64,000 bases of DNA from Batkoa obscura (GCA_030770535.1 JASVEC010000020.1:1-64000), one strand, 5' to 3'. Positions 21,892-36,075 are shown, counted from the stretch's first letter. Numbers and translations are program-made. The notes: generated by a model from the sequence alone, not told the origin.

Positions 21892-23698
21892 ATGTCAACT
21901 ACTCTCAAGAAAAACAACAATTTAAAAAAGAAAAATAATAACAAAAATAAAATTAATGACAGTAATAATGCAAATACGCTGTTGAATCTAAGTAATGAAG
22001 ATGGCTCAAAAAGTAAAAGGGATTTAGATAATGGAAGTGATAACTGGAGGACAAATAGGTTACCAAATTCCAATTTAGAAAACGATGTCAATAAGTTACT
22101 TAATTTAAATAATAAAGAAAATTTCGAAAAGAAGAAAAGCAGTAAACCAAAGAGAGAAGTGTTATTAGGATATATAGATGATTCAACTGAGCAACAACAT
22201 TTGGATCCTTTTACTTCCAAACTAGGAGGAAAACCGGTATGATAATCTATTTATCATTTAAAGTGTATTTATTAAATATGTTTTAAAAGGATTGGATAAC
22301 CAAAATGCCGCTTAAATTTGATGAGTATGGTAAATGCAAGCACTGTCTCAATTCAATGTGTTTCGTTACTCAACTTTACGCACCGTTAATGAATTCACCC
22401 TATGATCGCACATTATATGTATTTGCTTGTATTGAGCCAAAATGCGCCGGAAAGATGGAAAGGTAAATCTCAAGGTGTTTAAAATTAAGTTTTTAATTAA
22501 ATTATTAGTATTAAGATCTTGAGAGGCATGAAATTAAATAAAGAGTATTCAGAAATCCTTACAAAGAAAAAGAAAAAGAAAGACAGCACTAAATCGATTA
22601 ATAAAAACAAACCCAACATCGTAAGTTGTTTTATAATTCATTAATGACAACTAATATATTCAAAGAGTTTTGGCGATGTTTGGGGTAAAAATGTTAATTT
22701 ATCAAACGAAAAAGATGATAGAGTAATGGAGGAGTTGAATGTAAATATGGAAAACCTTTTGATCGACAATAATAAAGTAAAAATTAACAATATCTATAAA
22801 TACCTATATTTATTAACACTTTCCAGAAAGAAATAACAAAAAATAATGAAAACTTAGAATTAGATGGTAAATATATCTAACTATTCAGTAAACATATATA
22901 TTAATCTCAAATAAAGATCATTCTGAAGATTGGTTCAACAATCTGTTATTATTACCAAGTTATTATATTGCAACTGAAGAGGAGTATATTGATTTAGGAT
23001 TGGGCAACGAAGGTATCGAGGAAGATATATTAAACGATGATTTGGTAAAAAAATATAAGAATCTTATTGAGCAATTTCAAAATAATCCAAACATTGAGAA
23101 TGAAGAGCAAGAAGAAGAAATTACTTGGTCAGGCGAACAATACGAGAAATCTGTTAAATTAGTTGGAGCAGATAAAACCTTTTTGAAATTTTCTGCTAGG
23201 ATTTCAAAAAATCCAGAACAGATACTAAGGTATTATATAGCGTTGTCATCTTATATCATACTATAAATAATATATAGTTATTTGACATTTATTAACTTTT
23301 GTAATAAAACTAGATACGATCTTGGTGGTGACCCACTATTGTATACACGCGTAGGTCAAGCGGCCGATTTACTTTTAGGCATTCCGAGTAACTTTAAAGG
23401 GAGTATTAAAAGAAATAAGTTGCCTATTATTTTAGATAACCTTGAAAAATGCTCAAGTTGTGGTGCAAATAGAGTGTTTGAGTTTCAACTTATGCCAAAC
23501 ATCTTAAGTAGTCTACCTTTTGATGATATTAGCAACAAGAATATAGAGCAAAACCAAACCTTAACTGAAAAGGAGGCAATATTGAATTCATCTTCATGGG
23601 AATTTGGTACAATCTTGATCTTCACCTGTAAAAACAATTGTTTGCCTAAAAACGGAGGATATACGAGTGAGTTGGGTTTGATTCAATTAGAGCCTTAA
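21892..23698 (+). CDS. TSR4: PDCD2/Tsr4 family protein
   Basis: Seven exons (21892-22236, 22290-22462, 22509-22620, 22666-22776, 22827-22866, 22917-23229, 23314-23698) give 492 aa. A Lys/Asn-rich leader of about 85 residues precedes VLLGYIDD and DPFTSKLGGKPDW, the diagnostic start of PDCD2. A zinc-binding CKHCLNSM with FVTQLYAP and FACIEPKC follows. The C-terminal domain has SARISKNPEQILRYD and GGDPLLYT, then a second cysteine set (CSSCGANRVFEFQLMP) and LIFTC. In yeast Tsr4 is a dedicated chaperone of ribosomal protein uS5 (Rps2) and is needed for 40S biogenesis. The acceptor of the second intron was chosen because the nearby alternative gives an immediate stop. Confidence 0.88.
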
Positions 23699-24038
23699 TA
23701 AAATAGAACATTTGACTAATACTTTTGTTACTTTTTATTAGAAAAATAACTATTAGTCTTTAAAAATTGTTTAAAGTTTTAGTGAAAAAGTTAAAGCCAA
23801 ATTTGTAATATTACACATTGCATTAAACTACGCTATATTTTTATCGTTTTGAAATAAACTTGTAATATTTATAGTTAATACATACTGTAAAAATAACTTC
23901 ATTGTCTCTACCTAAAAGTATAAATTATATTCTAGGCATACTAAAAAATGATAGTTTAAAATTTAAATAACTTTATTTATAGATTTATTTTTCATGATTA
24001 AGTTAGAATTACAAATAGATAAGTATGGTCAGTTTGGT

Positions 24039-25942
<1,904 letters not shown>

Positions 25943-27619
25943 TTAAAATTGATATCCTCCCTGTGGAAGATTACTTTCAGTATCAAAGCCAAATTGTCCA
26001 GTTGATTCATCAATAGTATCGTCCATCATACCATCATCTTCAAAGTCTTCGTCGCCAAAGTAAGTTTCAAGAATACTTGTTGCTTTCTGGAAAATATCTT
26101 CTGGGGCAGCATGTTGAAGTTCAATCAACCTATCAGCACATCTACATTCTTCAAAAATATTACGGTAAAGATTGTATCCATTATCAGCTCCACTCCAATG
26201 ACCAATCTTTAAAACATTATCAATACCATCTAAAGCAACTTGAATGATTTTTGGATCACCTGAGCCCAAGATATCAACTAATGGAGGTACAATACCCATT
26301 TCAACGATAGCATGCATAAGCTCAGGCTTTTGAATTAAACAGGTAGTAGCATTAGAAATGGCCCAACAAGCTTCCTTTTGAGTTTTGAAATCACCATGCT
26401 TTAATATTTCGACAAGTGGAGGAATTAATCCAGCATGAACTACCGAAGTGACTTGGGTGAGGTTACCAGCGGTGATATTAGAAATGGTCCAACATGCCTC
26501 TTTCTTAATCCCTTCTTTTTTATTTGAAAGGAGGTGAAGAAGAGCTTCTAATGCACCACAATTAATCACAACTTGAGTTTGGGTATCATCACCAGTAACA
26601 ATATTACCAATTGAACGTAAAGCTGGAGTTTGTAAAGAAGGGTTATCCTGCATTAAAAGTTCAACAAGGCGACGGGTAATACCAGTTTCAATGACACGTT
26701 GAATTTTATCATTGGAGCCATCAGTAAGATAAGACAAACCCCAGCAGGCATCAGTTACAATTTCTAAATCAGAAGAGAAAACAAGTTTGGCAAGGGCATC
26801 AATAGCTGGGCTAATCATTTCCCAGGCAGGGGCAGGGTTTTTCCCACGGCAAAAGTTAGAAAGAGTCCAAGCAGCATTTCTAAGCATAGTAAGTTTATGA
26901 TCTTCTTCAAAAATACGGATAAGTGGTTGAAGAGCACCCAATCTTAACACAAAATCACGACATGCAGGGCTATCACCAGAAATGTTACCAAGTGCCCAAA
27001 CTGCCTGCTCGCGAACATCAACAACTGGGCTAGAAAGGAGTTTAATAAAAATAGGTACGGCACCAGCATCCATGACAACTGCTGTTTGTTCAGAGGTGCC
27101 TGATGCAATATTGGTCAAAGCCCAAGCTGCTTCAAACTAAAAGTTTGTTAGTACAGAAATTTTATTAAGTGTACATTTTGTTTACCTGAACAAGAGAGTT
27201 GTCAAATTCTAAAAGCTCAACAAAACGGGCAATTACACCTGCTCTAATGACCTCTTCAATTGGGGGGTTTTTTTCTTTTGAAAGTAATTTACGGAAAGAA
27301 GTGATTGCTCTCAAAACAGCTTCCATATCATTGTCATAAAGCTCGGTTACTAACTAAAACTATATTTAGCAAAGCTATAACAATATTTTAAAAATAGGCT
27401 TACCTGATTGTTAATTGGAATAAGATAGCCATCTTCATCAGAATCATCAGAGGATTCGACTGTTTGATTGAGCATATTGCGTTTCTTTAAGAGACTTTCT
27501 TCTCTTTTCTGACGACGTAAAATAATTTGATTTTCATCTCGACGACGACGAATTTCATCTGGTTTAAGATGAATATTATCTTTCAAGTTATCGGTCTTCT
27601 TGCTTCTGTCTCTATCCAT
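25943..27619 (-). CDS. Importin subunit alpha (karyopherin alpha)
   Basis: Three exons on the minus strand (27619-27404, 27353-27186, 27136-25943) give 525 aa. The N-terminal importin-beta-binding region is arginine-rich ([25 protein letters not shown], about 22-50). Armadillo repeats follow, with the repeated W-x-x-x-N arrays ([52 protein letters not shown]) that bind nuclear localisation signals. The acidic C-terminus has [16 protein letters not shown]. The protein carries NLS cargo into the nucleus with importin beta. Length and organisation match the single fungal Srp1-type protein. Confidence 0.97.
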
Positions 27620-28123
27620 CTCAATATTGGTATAAAATTGATAACAAAAATAAAAGTAAATGAGATTAGGAATCTTCTAGATTATATATTACTACTCTAA
27701 GCAAATAATATGTCTGACCAATCAGGTTAAAACTTAAAAGTAAGAAACTCTGATAAATGATTTGTTAATTTGAATTCAAATGCTCATGATTGAAAATTAT
27801 TAGTGAAAGTTCCTTTTATTTGATTAAAAACTCATAAGTGTAGCTGATTGGCTAACTGTAATTCAAACAATTCGATCATTTTTATACTTGAGATAACATT
27901 TGATGCTTTTAAGGGTTGAAAAAAAATAAAGTTAGATAATATAATATAGTTTAACTTAAAAGCATTTCTTTTTGATAATGAATCTGCTATACTAGCTAGT
28001 TTCTAACTATTATTATTATTACGAGTTGTTTTTATATAGAGTCATTACAAAAAAACATTTATTAATTTTATTTTAATTTTCAAAATCATAGTTAAAGACA
28101 GCCGAAAAATAAGTTAATATTAT

Positions 28124-28363
28124 ATGATAAAATTACAAAAACGGGCTATTTTGGATTTATACAAGGACTATTCAAATGTTTGTAATAGTAAAATGTGTAA
28201 TTTTATAGAAATAATTGAAAAACTTTCAAATACCAAGGTAAATTTTGATTTTTTTTTTTTTATGATTTTTTTAAAGTGATCTGATCTTTTTAATTTATGT
28301 AAAAAATAGACAATAGACTACAGTAGCAATTTCAAAATCTTTAAAGAACTATTTTTGATATAA
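28124..28363 (+). CDS. Candidate two-exon small protein, 55 aa
   Basis: ATG at 28124 opens 38 codons (MIKLQKRAILDLYKDYSN start) up to a GTAAAT donor at 28238. A 72-nt intron ending in TAG at 28309 rejoins the frame for 17 more codons and a TAA at 28361. The ILDLYKDY opening recalls LYR-motif mitochondrial proteins, but the family's later residues are not evident. Composition is close to background, so this may be chance. No homologue is recognised. Confidence 0.25.
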
Positions 28364-28560
28364 ACTGTTTGATTTAATTTTCATTATAAAAAATTATTAG
28401 TTAATTTCACAATCACTAATATAAGACATTAACTACTTTATTATTAATTTATAATAACTGTTCAAAATATTAAACGTTAATGGTATAGTGGAGAACTATT
28501 TAACTATATTAGTTAGGTCAATAATATTTATTCGATTGTAATTTATTTCTTCTAGTGATT

Positions 28561-28716
28561 ATGCCTAATTTTACAAAAATTGGTTTTGTAATTGCAGTTG
28601 ATTGCATTTGCAGCTTGAGTCACAAAAAAAGGTCAGATTACTTTAGAAAAGCCCTAATAACATCCTTGATTTTCGAAATTTCATACATGACTTATATAAG
28701 CGATTGCATGAGATGA
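28561..28716 (+). CDS. Candidate small ORF, 51 aa
   Basis: A single ATG-to-TGA frame starting MPNFTKIGFVIAVDCICSLS, less AT-rich than its flanks. The frame is hydrophobic at the start. Length alone is not significant in a window this size, and I recognise no family. Confidence 0.15.
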   Translation: MPNFTKIGFVIAVDCICSLSHKKRSDYFRKALITSLIFEISYMTYISDCMR

Positions 28717-29245
28717 AGTCAACTGTCATTATTTATGCTATACGTGTCAGTTTTGAAAACTATCATGTTTATGATATTTTTCATTTTTGTTTTTTGTAAC
28801 TTTAGTCGAAAAACCTTTTCTTCGGAAGCTTAAACTGCAATGAAAATAAACAAATGAATACATATAATAGTTTGTATTTAACAGTGGAGTAGGTTCTTTT
28901 ATTACTATCTATTATTAGTGTTAAACGTAAATATCAAAAAATGTGTTTAATCTTAAATTTCAGATTAATTTGTGTAAATACTAGTGAGCAAATTAGAGAC
29001 AGTTCGATCATCATAAAAGTATATTTATATTACGTAATGTTTATCTTTATTTGAATTTCGGTATTCGTGTTTGGTCAATTACTATAGCATCATGTAGTAG
29101 CATATATAAGCATCAAAGTAATAGGTACTAACTTATAAATCAAATGCTTCTTTTGGTTTCATCATAATTTAACTTTCCAATTAAATAATAATATGTAAAT
29201 ATAAAAAAAACAAGCAAGTTATTGTATATCTTTATATATTTTATC

Positions 29246-29609
29246 TCACATAAAAATACGATTAAGTGGTTTTTCATATTTTAAATATGAATTTGTTCCG
29301 AATTCTTTAGGAGCAATAGGTTCAGCCTTAATAAAATAAATAAAAGTTAAACAAATAAAAATATAGTTTTACTGTTTGACCACGTCTGGTTCCAGTCAAA
29401 CGTTCATCTCTATCTTGCATTCTATTATCCCAAATATCCATATTATAGCGTGGGTACTAAATCTGTTCAAATAAATTCTCAAAATAATTTAACAAACTTA
29501 CCTTTCCTTCATTTTTATACTTTTGTGCAAGATAAAGGCCTCCTGAAGTTGCTCCAAACATAGCGGAGATGATTGCTAATGGCATTAACGCACCGAAATG
29601 TACTGGCAT
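29246..29609 (-). CDS. Mitochondrial complex I subunit NDUFA1 (MWFE), fungal type
   Basis: Three exons on the minus strand (29609-29502, 29456-29373, 29326-29246) give 90 aa starting MPVHFGALMPLAIISAMFGA. One N-terminal transmembrane helix (about residues 5-28) is followed by GKYPRYNMDIWDNRMQDRDE, RLTGTRRGQ and a short tail with AEPIAPKEFG. This is the layout of the fungal 9.8-kDa MWFE-type subunit, an accessory subunit of NADH:ubiquinone oxidoreductase in the inner membrane. Its presence implies that the organism has complex I and is neither a hydrogenosome-bearing fungus nor a Saccharomyces-type yeast. Confidence 0.88.
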
Positions 29610-29699
29610 CTTTAACTAGTTTAAATTCTAAACAAAAAATAAATTTAGTGTTTATCCAAAATATAATTTTAATTGATAGTAGATTAGATCCTAAATATA

Positions 29700-29719
29700 A
29701 TTGGTTAAAGGCAACCAAT
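29700..29719. promoter_or_regulatory. Palindromic double CCAAT box in a divergent promoter
   Basis: ATTGGTT, six bases, then AACCAAT: two CCAAT boxes facing away from each other in the 170 bp between the NDUFA1 and augmin-like start codons. CCAAT is the NF-Y (HAP) site; in fungi HAP factors often control respiratory genes. Binding is inference. Confidence 0.5.
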
Positions 29720-29779
29720 CAAATGTGATTTAAGATAGTGAAAAGCTCAAGGTTTGATAGTAGTAATACCTTTTCAAAT

Positions 29780-30903
29780 ATGAGTTCAATTCAAAGTTTG
29801 TTGGATAAAATTAAGGAAAAAGAAGATGAAAAATTAAATAACTGGAAAAAGAGGATTGAAAAGAATAAAGAGGTATATAATAAAAATATACAAAAAGACA
29901 AGGATATTAATTCGAGTAGATTTGCGAGAGTAAAAAAACAATTTATTCAAGATATCAGGCTTTATTGAAATTAGTAAACACAGAACTTAACAAAAAAGAA
30001 ATACAAAATAAAGAGGTGCTTAAGATATTAATAATGTTTTAACGTAGTAATGAATTTTCGATAGGTTTTTTATAACAATATATCAAAGACCATTTCACTC
30101 AATAATCAAAGTAGTTTATCATTAAACAGTATAGAATTAGATTTTATAAAATATGAGGAAGTTAAAGAATTGACAGAGCTAATAGAGTTGAACTTAAAAG
30201 ATAGTGTTATTAAACTTACGAAGTATTATTTTGGGAAGAGTTCAAACGAAGAGCTTTTAAGTAAGCAATTTGCTTATAATTTTTTTATTAACAATAATAG
30301 GGAATAAAAATAACGAAGAATGGCTAAAGAAAGGGTTCGAATTGCCGAAATTAATCAAAAACAAGACTAGAGATGAATTAAAACAAAAAGAAGAAGAATA
30401 TTTTGATAGTATTAAGTTATTATTAATAGTAAGATTAATTTTGTTTATATATATATATTAAACTTTATGCAGTTAATTAAAGAAAATATCGAAACCATAA
30501 TCGAGCTAATAGTAAACTACAAAGTCAAAGGTATAAATAATTATTCGAAATCCCATTCAAATTATCTATTGTCTTTTTTAACCTCAATATTGCTTAAATT
30601 TCAGTAAGCTTAATAGTTTATTTAACATATTATCGTTTTAATATGTCTTTATTTAGATTAGTAAAATATCAAATACTTTTAAGTGTATACAATGATGATC
30701 AAATCAATAGTTTAAAAGAATATCAAACTAAATTAATAGAGAATTACAATCTGACTAAAGTTAAAATTAATCGATATCAAAAAGAGTTAAATGGTTATAA
30801 AAGTTTAGGCAATGAATTTCATCATTTAGTAACTGTATATTCGGATATATTAACTAAGATTGAAACAATATCAAACGATATAAAGAGACTAAAACAAGAA
30901 TAA
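29780..30903 (+). CDS. Coiled-coil protein, probable augmin subunit HAUS4-like
   Basis: Six exons (29780-29872, 29920-30015, 30065-30260, 30301-30428, 30473-30530, 30605-30903) give 289 aa. The first intron lies inside an open frame; removing it joins RIEKNKE to ICESKKTIYSRYQALLKLVN, which reads as one helix. The C-terminus (about 200-289) is coiled coil with a characteristic end, YKSLGNEFHHLVTVYSDIL, resembling the LG-x-EF-x-x-LV-x-x-Y end of HAUS4. Augmin recruits gamma-tubulin to existing microtubules for branching nucleation. Most ascomycete yeasts lost it, while other fungi keep it. The start is the first in-frame ATG. Family assignment is moderate; a coiled-coil protein is certain. Confidence 0.6.
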
Positions 30904-31445
30904 AGAGATTGTTCAGTTATATTTATTAGAATATTTAAATTCGTGAAATAAAGCCAATTGTATTGTAAACTTATCAGATTAATCTAGCTTAGTTTCCGCT
31001 TATAAAATGTTTAGTAGTCGCTTTTTCTGGCTAAATAATAAAGCTACTATTTTCAAAGTAATGTTATTTTTATTTTGTGCTTTAATTAGTAAAGGTGTTG
31101 ATTATTTCATTTTTAAATTTATTATATATTGGTATTTAATTGATTTTTTTCAATAAATTTCATTTCTTAGTGTTTACTATATCATAGTGTTACATTACAT
31201 TTTATGCTTAAAAATACAACTAATTTCAACAAATCAAATTTAAAGAATACTTTGTTACATCAATGTTAACCATTTAATTGGTTAAATCTTTAATCATTTA
31301 CTAAATAGCAGTAGCTTGATGGATGAGTAAAAATATACTGACAAATTGAATTCTACATGAACATCAAATTAAAGACTTCCTTTTCTTATACCTTCAGCGG
31401 TATCATATACACTTTCTTTCCACTTTAAACTTTTAATTATATAAA
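30904..31445. other. Intergenic spacer
   Basis: AT-rich, with an ATTGG box near 31277 about 170 bp before the uL14 start. No ORF or repeat seen. Confidence 0.5.
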
Positions 31446-32196
31446 ATGTCCAAACGTGGTATGTATTTTTTTTGATTTGATATTAGCGAAGAAATAGATT
31501 CATCACAAGCCAACTGAGTATATAACATAAAATGGATTGAACTATAGAGACAATATAACATAATAAAATAGATATAACTATAACCAATTAATATAAGAAT
31601 ACAAAATTGTGATGGATGTAGACCATCAAATAATGAATTTACGACAAACTTTTAAAAACAATACTAAATGTTTATTTTTTTTTAATCTTAATTAGGTCGT
31701 GGAGGAGGTAATTTAATTTTAGCATTTTTAATATAAAGACTAACTCTTCTAGCTGCCGGTAACAAATTCCGTATGGCACTTGGTCTACCAGTTGCTGCAA
31801 CTATCAATTGTGCTGATAACTCAGGCGCCAAAAATCTTTACATCATTTCCGTTTATGGAATTGGTGGTGTTTTAAACAGACTCCCATCAGCTGGTGTAGG
31901 AGATATGGTCCTTGCCACCGTAAAGAAAGGTAAACCAGATCTTCGTAAAAAAGGTAATATACTTTAAATTTAAGTTGCTTTTTTTTAAAATAAATTAAGT
32001 ACTCCCTGCCGTTGTCATCCGTCAACGTAAATCATGGCGTCGTCGTGATGGTGTCTATCTTTATTTCGAAGATAACGCCGGTGTTATTGTAAATGCCAAA
32101 GGAGAAATGAAAGGTTCAGCCATCACTGGACCAGTCGGTAAAGAATGCGCCGATTTATGGCCCCGTATTGCCTCTGCCTCAGGAACTGTTGTTTAA
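31446..32196 (+). CDS. Ribosomal protein uL14 (RPL23)
   Basis: Four exons (31446-31458, 31696-31707, 31753-31953, 32000-32196) give exactly 140 aa, the eukaryotic length. The first two exons hold only 13 and 12 nt and encode MSKRGRGG; the third begins [20 protein letters not shown]. The uL14 core is clear: [46 protein letters not shown] and [10 protein letters not shown]. It lies on the 60S face contacting the small subunit. Intron 1 is 237 nt, long for this genome, as is common for the first intron of ribosomal protein genes. Confidence 0.97.
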
Positions 32197-32776
32197 ATAG
32201 GAAAAAAGGCTAACCATAATAAACTCAACAAAATGAATATTTAAGAACATGCGAACTAAATATTAAAAGTATAATTTATGAAAGTTTATTTTTGTATTAG
32301 ATTAAAAACCAGGTAAATATAAGAATTCTTTTATTAATCTTTGAAGCAATAAAGGGATGCGTAAATGATATTATATATGATAACTGACATAAAAGCAAAT
32401 TAAACAGAATTCTAGATAGTTTTATTAAAGTATAATTGAGGATATTATATTTATAAAAACACCATTTTATAAAATTTGCTATAGATTGCAATGCTTTATC
32501 AACTTATATTATAATTTAAAATAAACATTCTTTGTTTAAATTTTGCTTATATTTATGTTTTATTTGACTACTAATTTTTAATTCAATTGTAAATGAATTT
32601 ATAAGATATTATGTAATGGAAGAACAATCTTTAGAGCATATTTTAAGCTACTGTAACTGTAAAATAATAGACATTAAATTAAAAATCAATATTTACTTAT
32701 ACGAACTATCTTTTGCAAAAAAACAAAATTATAAATTTTAAAAAAGCTAAAACAGCTTATTTATTTTTATGCAATT
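32197..32776. other. Intergenic spacer
   Basis: AT-rich; no convincing ORF (a minus-strand frame at 32297-32491 looks random), no repeat. Confidence 0.5.
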
Positions 32777-33459
32777 ATGACAACAATACGTCCTTTTAGT
32801 TGTGATGATCTTTTTAAATTTAATAATATGTAATTGACAATACAATCCTATTAATTTGTACTAAGCTATTTTGACTAGAAATTTAGACTCATTAACTGAA
32901 ACTGTAAACATTAAATAACTCTTTTAATATTTTAATTAAATTGTTTTTATTTAGTACAACATTTCTTTTTATCTAACCTATTTAGCACAATGGCCCGATT
33001 TATTTTATGTCTCAGAATCTCCAAATAATAATCTTATGGGCTATAGTATGTCAATGTTTTTTTCGATGTATCTATATTAATAACTTTTAAGTGATGGGCA
33101 AAGCAGAAGGTAGAGGAATCAACTGGCATGGCCATGTGACAGCAATTACAGTAGCACCGCAATATCGTCGTTTAGGTTTAGCCAAGTTAATGATGGATCA
33201 ATTAGAGGAGATCTCCGATAAGATTTATAAAGGATATTTTGTTGACTTGTTTGTACGAGCTTCAAACGCTGTCGCTATTGGAATGTATAAACAGCTAGGC
33301 TATTCTATTTATCGTACAGTAATAGGGTATTATACCGGCGGTGGAACTATTGATTCTCCTGCTGAAGATGCGTATGATATGCGGAAAGCCCTTTCTAGAG
33401 ATACTCATAAAGAAAGTGTGGTTCCTTTAGGACGACCAATATATCCTCACGAACTTTAA
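32777..33459 (+). CDS. NAA20: NatB catalytic subunit, N-terminal acetyltransferase
   Basis: Four exons (32777-32829, 32879-32903, 32955-33045, 33092-33459) give 178 aa. The 25-nt second exon supplies NLDSLTET, exactly the segment otherwise missing between FNN and YNISFYLTYLAQWP. The GNAT fold follows: WHGHVTAITVAP, the acetyl-CoA loop QYRRLGLAKLMM, VDLFVRASNAVAIGMYKQLG and the C-terminal YDMRKALSRDT. NatB acetylates proteins starting Met-Asp, Met-Glu, Met-Asn and Met-Gln on the ribosome together with Naa25, which is not in this window. Length and all conserved blocks match the orthologue. Confidence 0.96.
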
Positions 33460-33671
33460 TTTTTTAAAGCACAAGCATAACAAAATAATAAAAATACCAT
33501 CTGTTAAAGTTAAAGGTTAATAAAGCTATTCGAACTTAATGTATATTTAAAAATTACTCAAACAAAAAATATCTTGAATTGTTATATTGTTTTTTCTGAG
33601 CTTTATTTAAATGTTTAAATGCATTTTAAATTAGTAAATTTATTATTATGGTTAGTAGTAGATACATAATT

Positions 33672-35268
33672 TCATAATATCCCAAAAGAATTAGCTACTT
33701 TAAAAAATAAATAGGATAATATTGTCATAAATAAAAAATAATAATAAAACATCGATAATGACTTAAAGAATTGACCAGGCACAATAACATTAATGCCCAT
33801 CAATGTAGAAACGAAAGTAAGCGGAATTCCAGACCAAGCCCAACCTTATAAAATTAATTTTAATATAAAAAATAGTAATAGGGATTATTATAGCACTTAC
33901 CAGATAATTTAGCCAATTCATTTGTTTGCTGCATTGAAGAATAAACTAGGGCTAATTCGGAGTTTGCTTTTTGAAGGCTTGAACATCTCTCTAAAAGCCT
34001 ATTTAAAAGCTCATTTGAAATTTGTAGGCTATGGGTTTGGTGTAGAAAATTCATTGTCAATGTGTTAAATTCATTTAAATTAAATGCATCTAATTTAAAT
34101 GCAGGCTCATCAAATGGAGAGCAAGATCGTGGTGTATTGCTCCTTGATGATATATATTTATTCTTCCTTTTAAAAAGCTCAAAATAAGAACTCTTCTGTG
34201 ATGAACTAAGTGTTATATTGTTATGTAACCCGTTATGATTAGAAATAAAGTTGTACAGACTTTTAAACGCTCCAGGTTTATTTATAAATAGTTCATCATA
34301 AGCTACTATGATTTGTCGCAATTGATCCAGACGAACAGGTAAATTTGATTTATTGCTTAAATGTGAGCCATTATAATAAGGTTGTAAATTATTTCTTCCT
34401 TCTCCAACTAAATAAAAGTTATCTATTTTATACACCTCTCTTTCAATTAATCTAAACTCTTTTTCCATATATTCATTTAAATTGTTTATTAATTTCAAAT
34501 GAACTAAATCTATTTTGTCTTTTTTGTTTGGTCTTTTAATTAAATTATTGATATCATTTTCTCCATAATGAAAGCATAATATAAAATTCTTGAATACTAT
34601 ATTATATATTTTTCCATGATCATAATCGCCTATATCTTCTCCCAGAGTTTGTTCTGAATATTCATCCTGTTGCTCCAACAAAAGCTTAAAATACTCACTA
34701 TCCTTTTTTCGAAACTTATACAAAAGTTGATCAACTTCCGTATTTTTAGGTATTGGCTTTAACTTTAACTCCATAGTTGTGTATGAAAAAAAATAATATC
34801 CATTAAATATGTCCACTTTTTCATTGTTCTCTTTAAGTAAAATGTCTTCGATTGTCAAATCATGTAATGTCAATATCTATAATAAGATTAACATAAAGTA
34901 AATAAGTTAGACTAATGAATTTACTTTGCCAAATTTTTGAATAATTTCTTCCATTGGGTTATAAAAATAGACAATAAACTTTTCCCTTTCGCTGCTAATT
35001 TCTCTGTTCATAAACCACTCCTCGATTAACTCTCTGACATCTAAATACACCAGCTTTTCACTTTCCGAATACAGATAATATTTGTCTTGTTTATGGATAG
35101 GCAATAAATACTATTGAAAATCAGCTTTTATTCAAATTTTATAATTTATAAATTTACTTTAGATTGAATTCTATGTGCTAATAGTGGCTCCCTTTCATCT
35201 AACCTATCTTTTTTATTGTACTTTTGTCCAAATACATCTTGGAGTGTATTATAATTATTTTTATTCAT
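33672..35268 (-). CDS. CorA-like divalent cation transporter, GIN variant
   Basis: Four exons on the minus strand (35268-35158, 35110-34925, 34876-33901, 33844-33672) give 481 aa. A soluble alpha/beta domain is followed by long helices and, at the very end, two hydrophobic segments. The pore-loop signature follows the first of them: LTFVSTLMGINVIVPGQ, then FYYYFLFMTILSYLFF. CorA/Mrs2/Alr proteins are pentameric Mg channels whose hallmark is GMN; here it reads GIN, which could change selectivity. The NVxVPGQ context is that of the CorA-like proteins of zygomycete-type fungi, usually annotated as Mg or Zn transporters. A Ser-rich insert (about 325-355) precedes the last helix. Confidence 0.8.
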
Positions 35269-36075
35269 TATAAAACAAAAATCTCAGATTATTTTACTTT
35301 ATTTTTATGTAAGGAATTTTGTTACATGTTATTTTATTGGCTACTTATATAAATTATAGCCAAGGAAGCTCTAATTAGCAGTCTATCATTAAATTTAAAC
35401 AAACTAAAGTAATAATTACGGCACTACTTAAACCATATTACAATATGTAACAACATAATATTACATTATATTTTATTCCATTCAATAAATCTGAGTTGTT
35501 TATTTAGGATAAGGTTTCATTTTCAATCCACTATTACATAAAATAAATACCAATATTTCTAAATAAGAACAATAAAAATAAAATAAACAATAAAAATAAC
35601 AAAATCACTTATGAAATTAGAAAGCTTTACATGTAAATAATTATTTTTATCTTATTAGATTTAAATACTGTTATTTAAAAAGTAAATAATTTGAATCTCG
35701 TCAAAATTATTTGTTTTTTTGAGGTTATTTTATTTTATTTATTATTTTTATTATTTATGGATTATTTTTATTAAAAACTATATATACATGTTCTTTTTAA
35801 TTTCATCACCTTTTCCATTTTTTAAATACTATTTGAGTAAAATAAGTGTTAGTAAAATTCTTAAACAAAAAATAGATTCCCATATCAATCTTTTAAAGTA
35901 TCATAATTAAATAACAATAAATATTTATATTTAATATTTAAGAATTAGACGACAAATGTTTTAAACATGTCATTTTTAATAAGCCAATACAAAATAAAAA
36001 ATTTTATTTCATAATAATTTATTTAATGAATATAAATAGATTAATAATAACTTATTGCTAGATAAAATAGTGTTC
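35269..36075. other. Intergenic spacer
   Basis: Includes the CorA-like promoter, with ATTGGCTACTTATATAA near 35337, and MITE copy 10. Otherwise AT-rich with nothing recognisable. Confidence 0.5.
35783..35885 (-). mobile_element. Foldback MITE copy 10 (diverged)
   Basis: TATACATGTTC at the left, GATTCCCATAT at the right, core TTTAAATACTATTTGAG. The GCGC centre is lost, so it is older than most copies. Confidence 0.78.

Larger units (their letters stand above)
27620..29245. other. Intergenic region with two weak small-ORF candidates
   Basis: CCAAT boxes lie near the importin alpha start (GACCAATCAGG near 27718, GATTGGCTAACTG near 27847). Two coding-like stretches on the plus strand are described separately (28124-28363, 28561-28716). 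The rest is AT-rich spacer. Confidence 0.45.

Noticed and set aside
29738-29779. Earlier start of the augmin-like gene
   Set aside because: The frame opens at a GTG; the first in-frame ATG is at 29780.
31459-31695. C/D snoRNA in the long uL14 intron
   Set aside because: GTGATGG and CTGA strings occur but in the wrong order and without a terminal stem.
32297-32491. 64-codon minus-strand frame
   Set aside because: Composition like random AT-rich sequence, no supporting signals.
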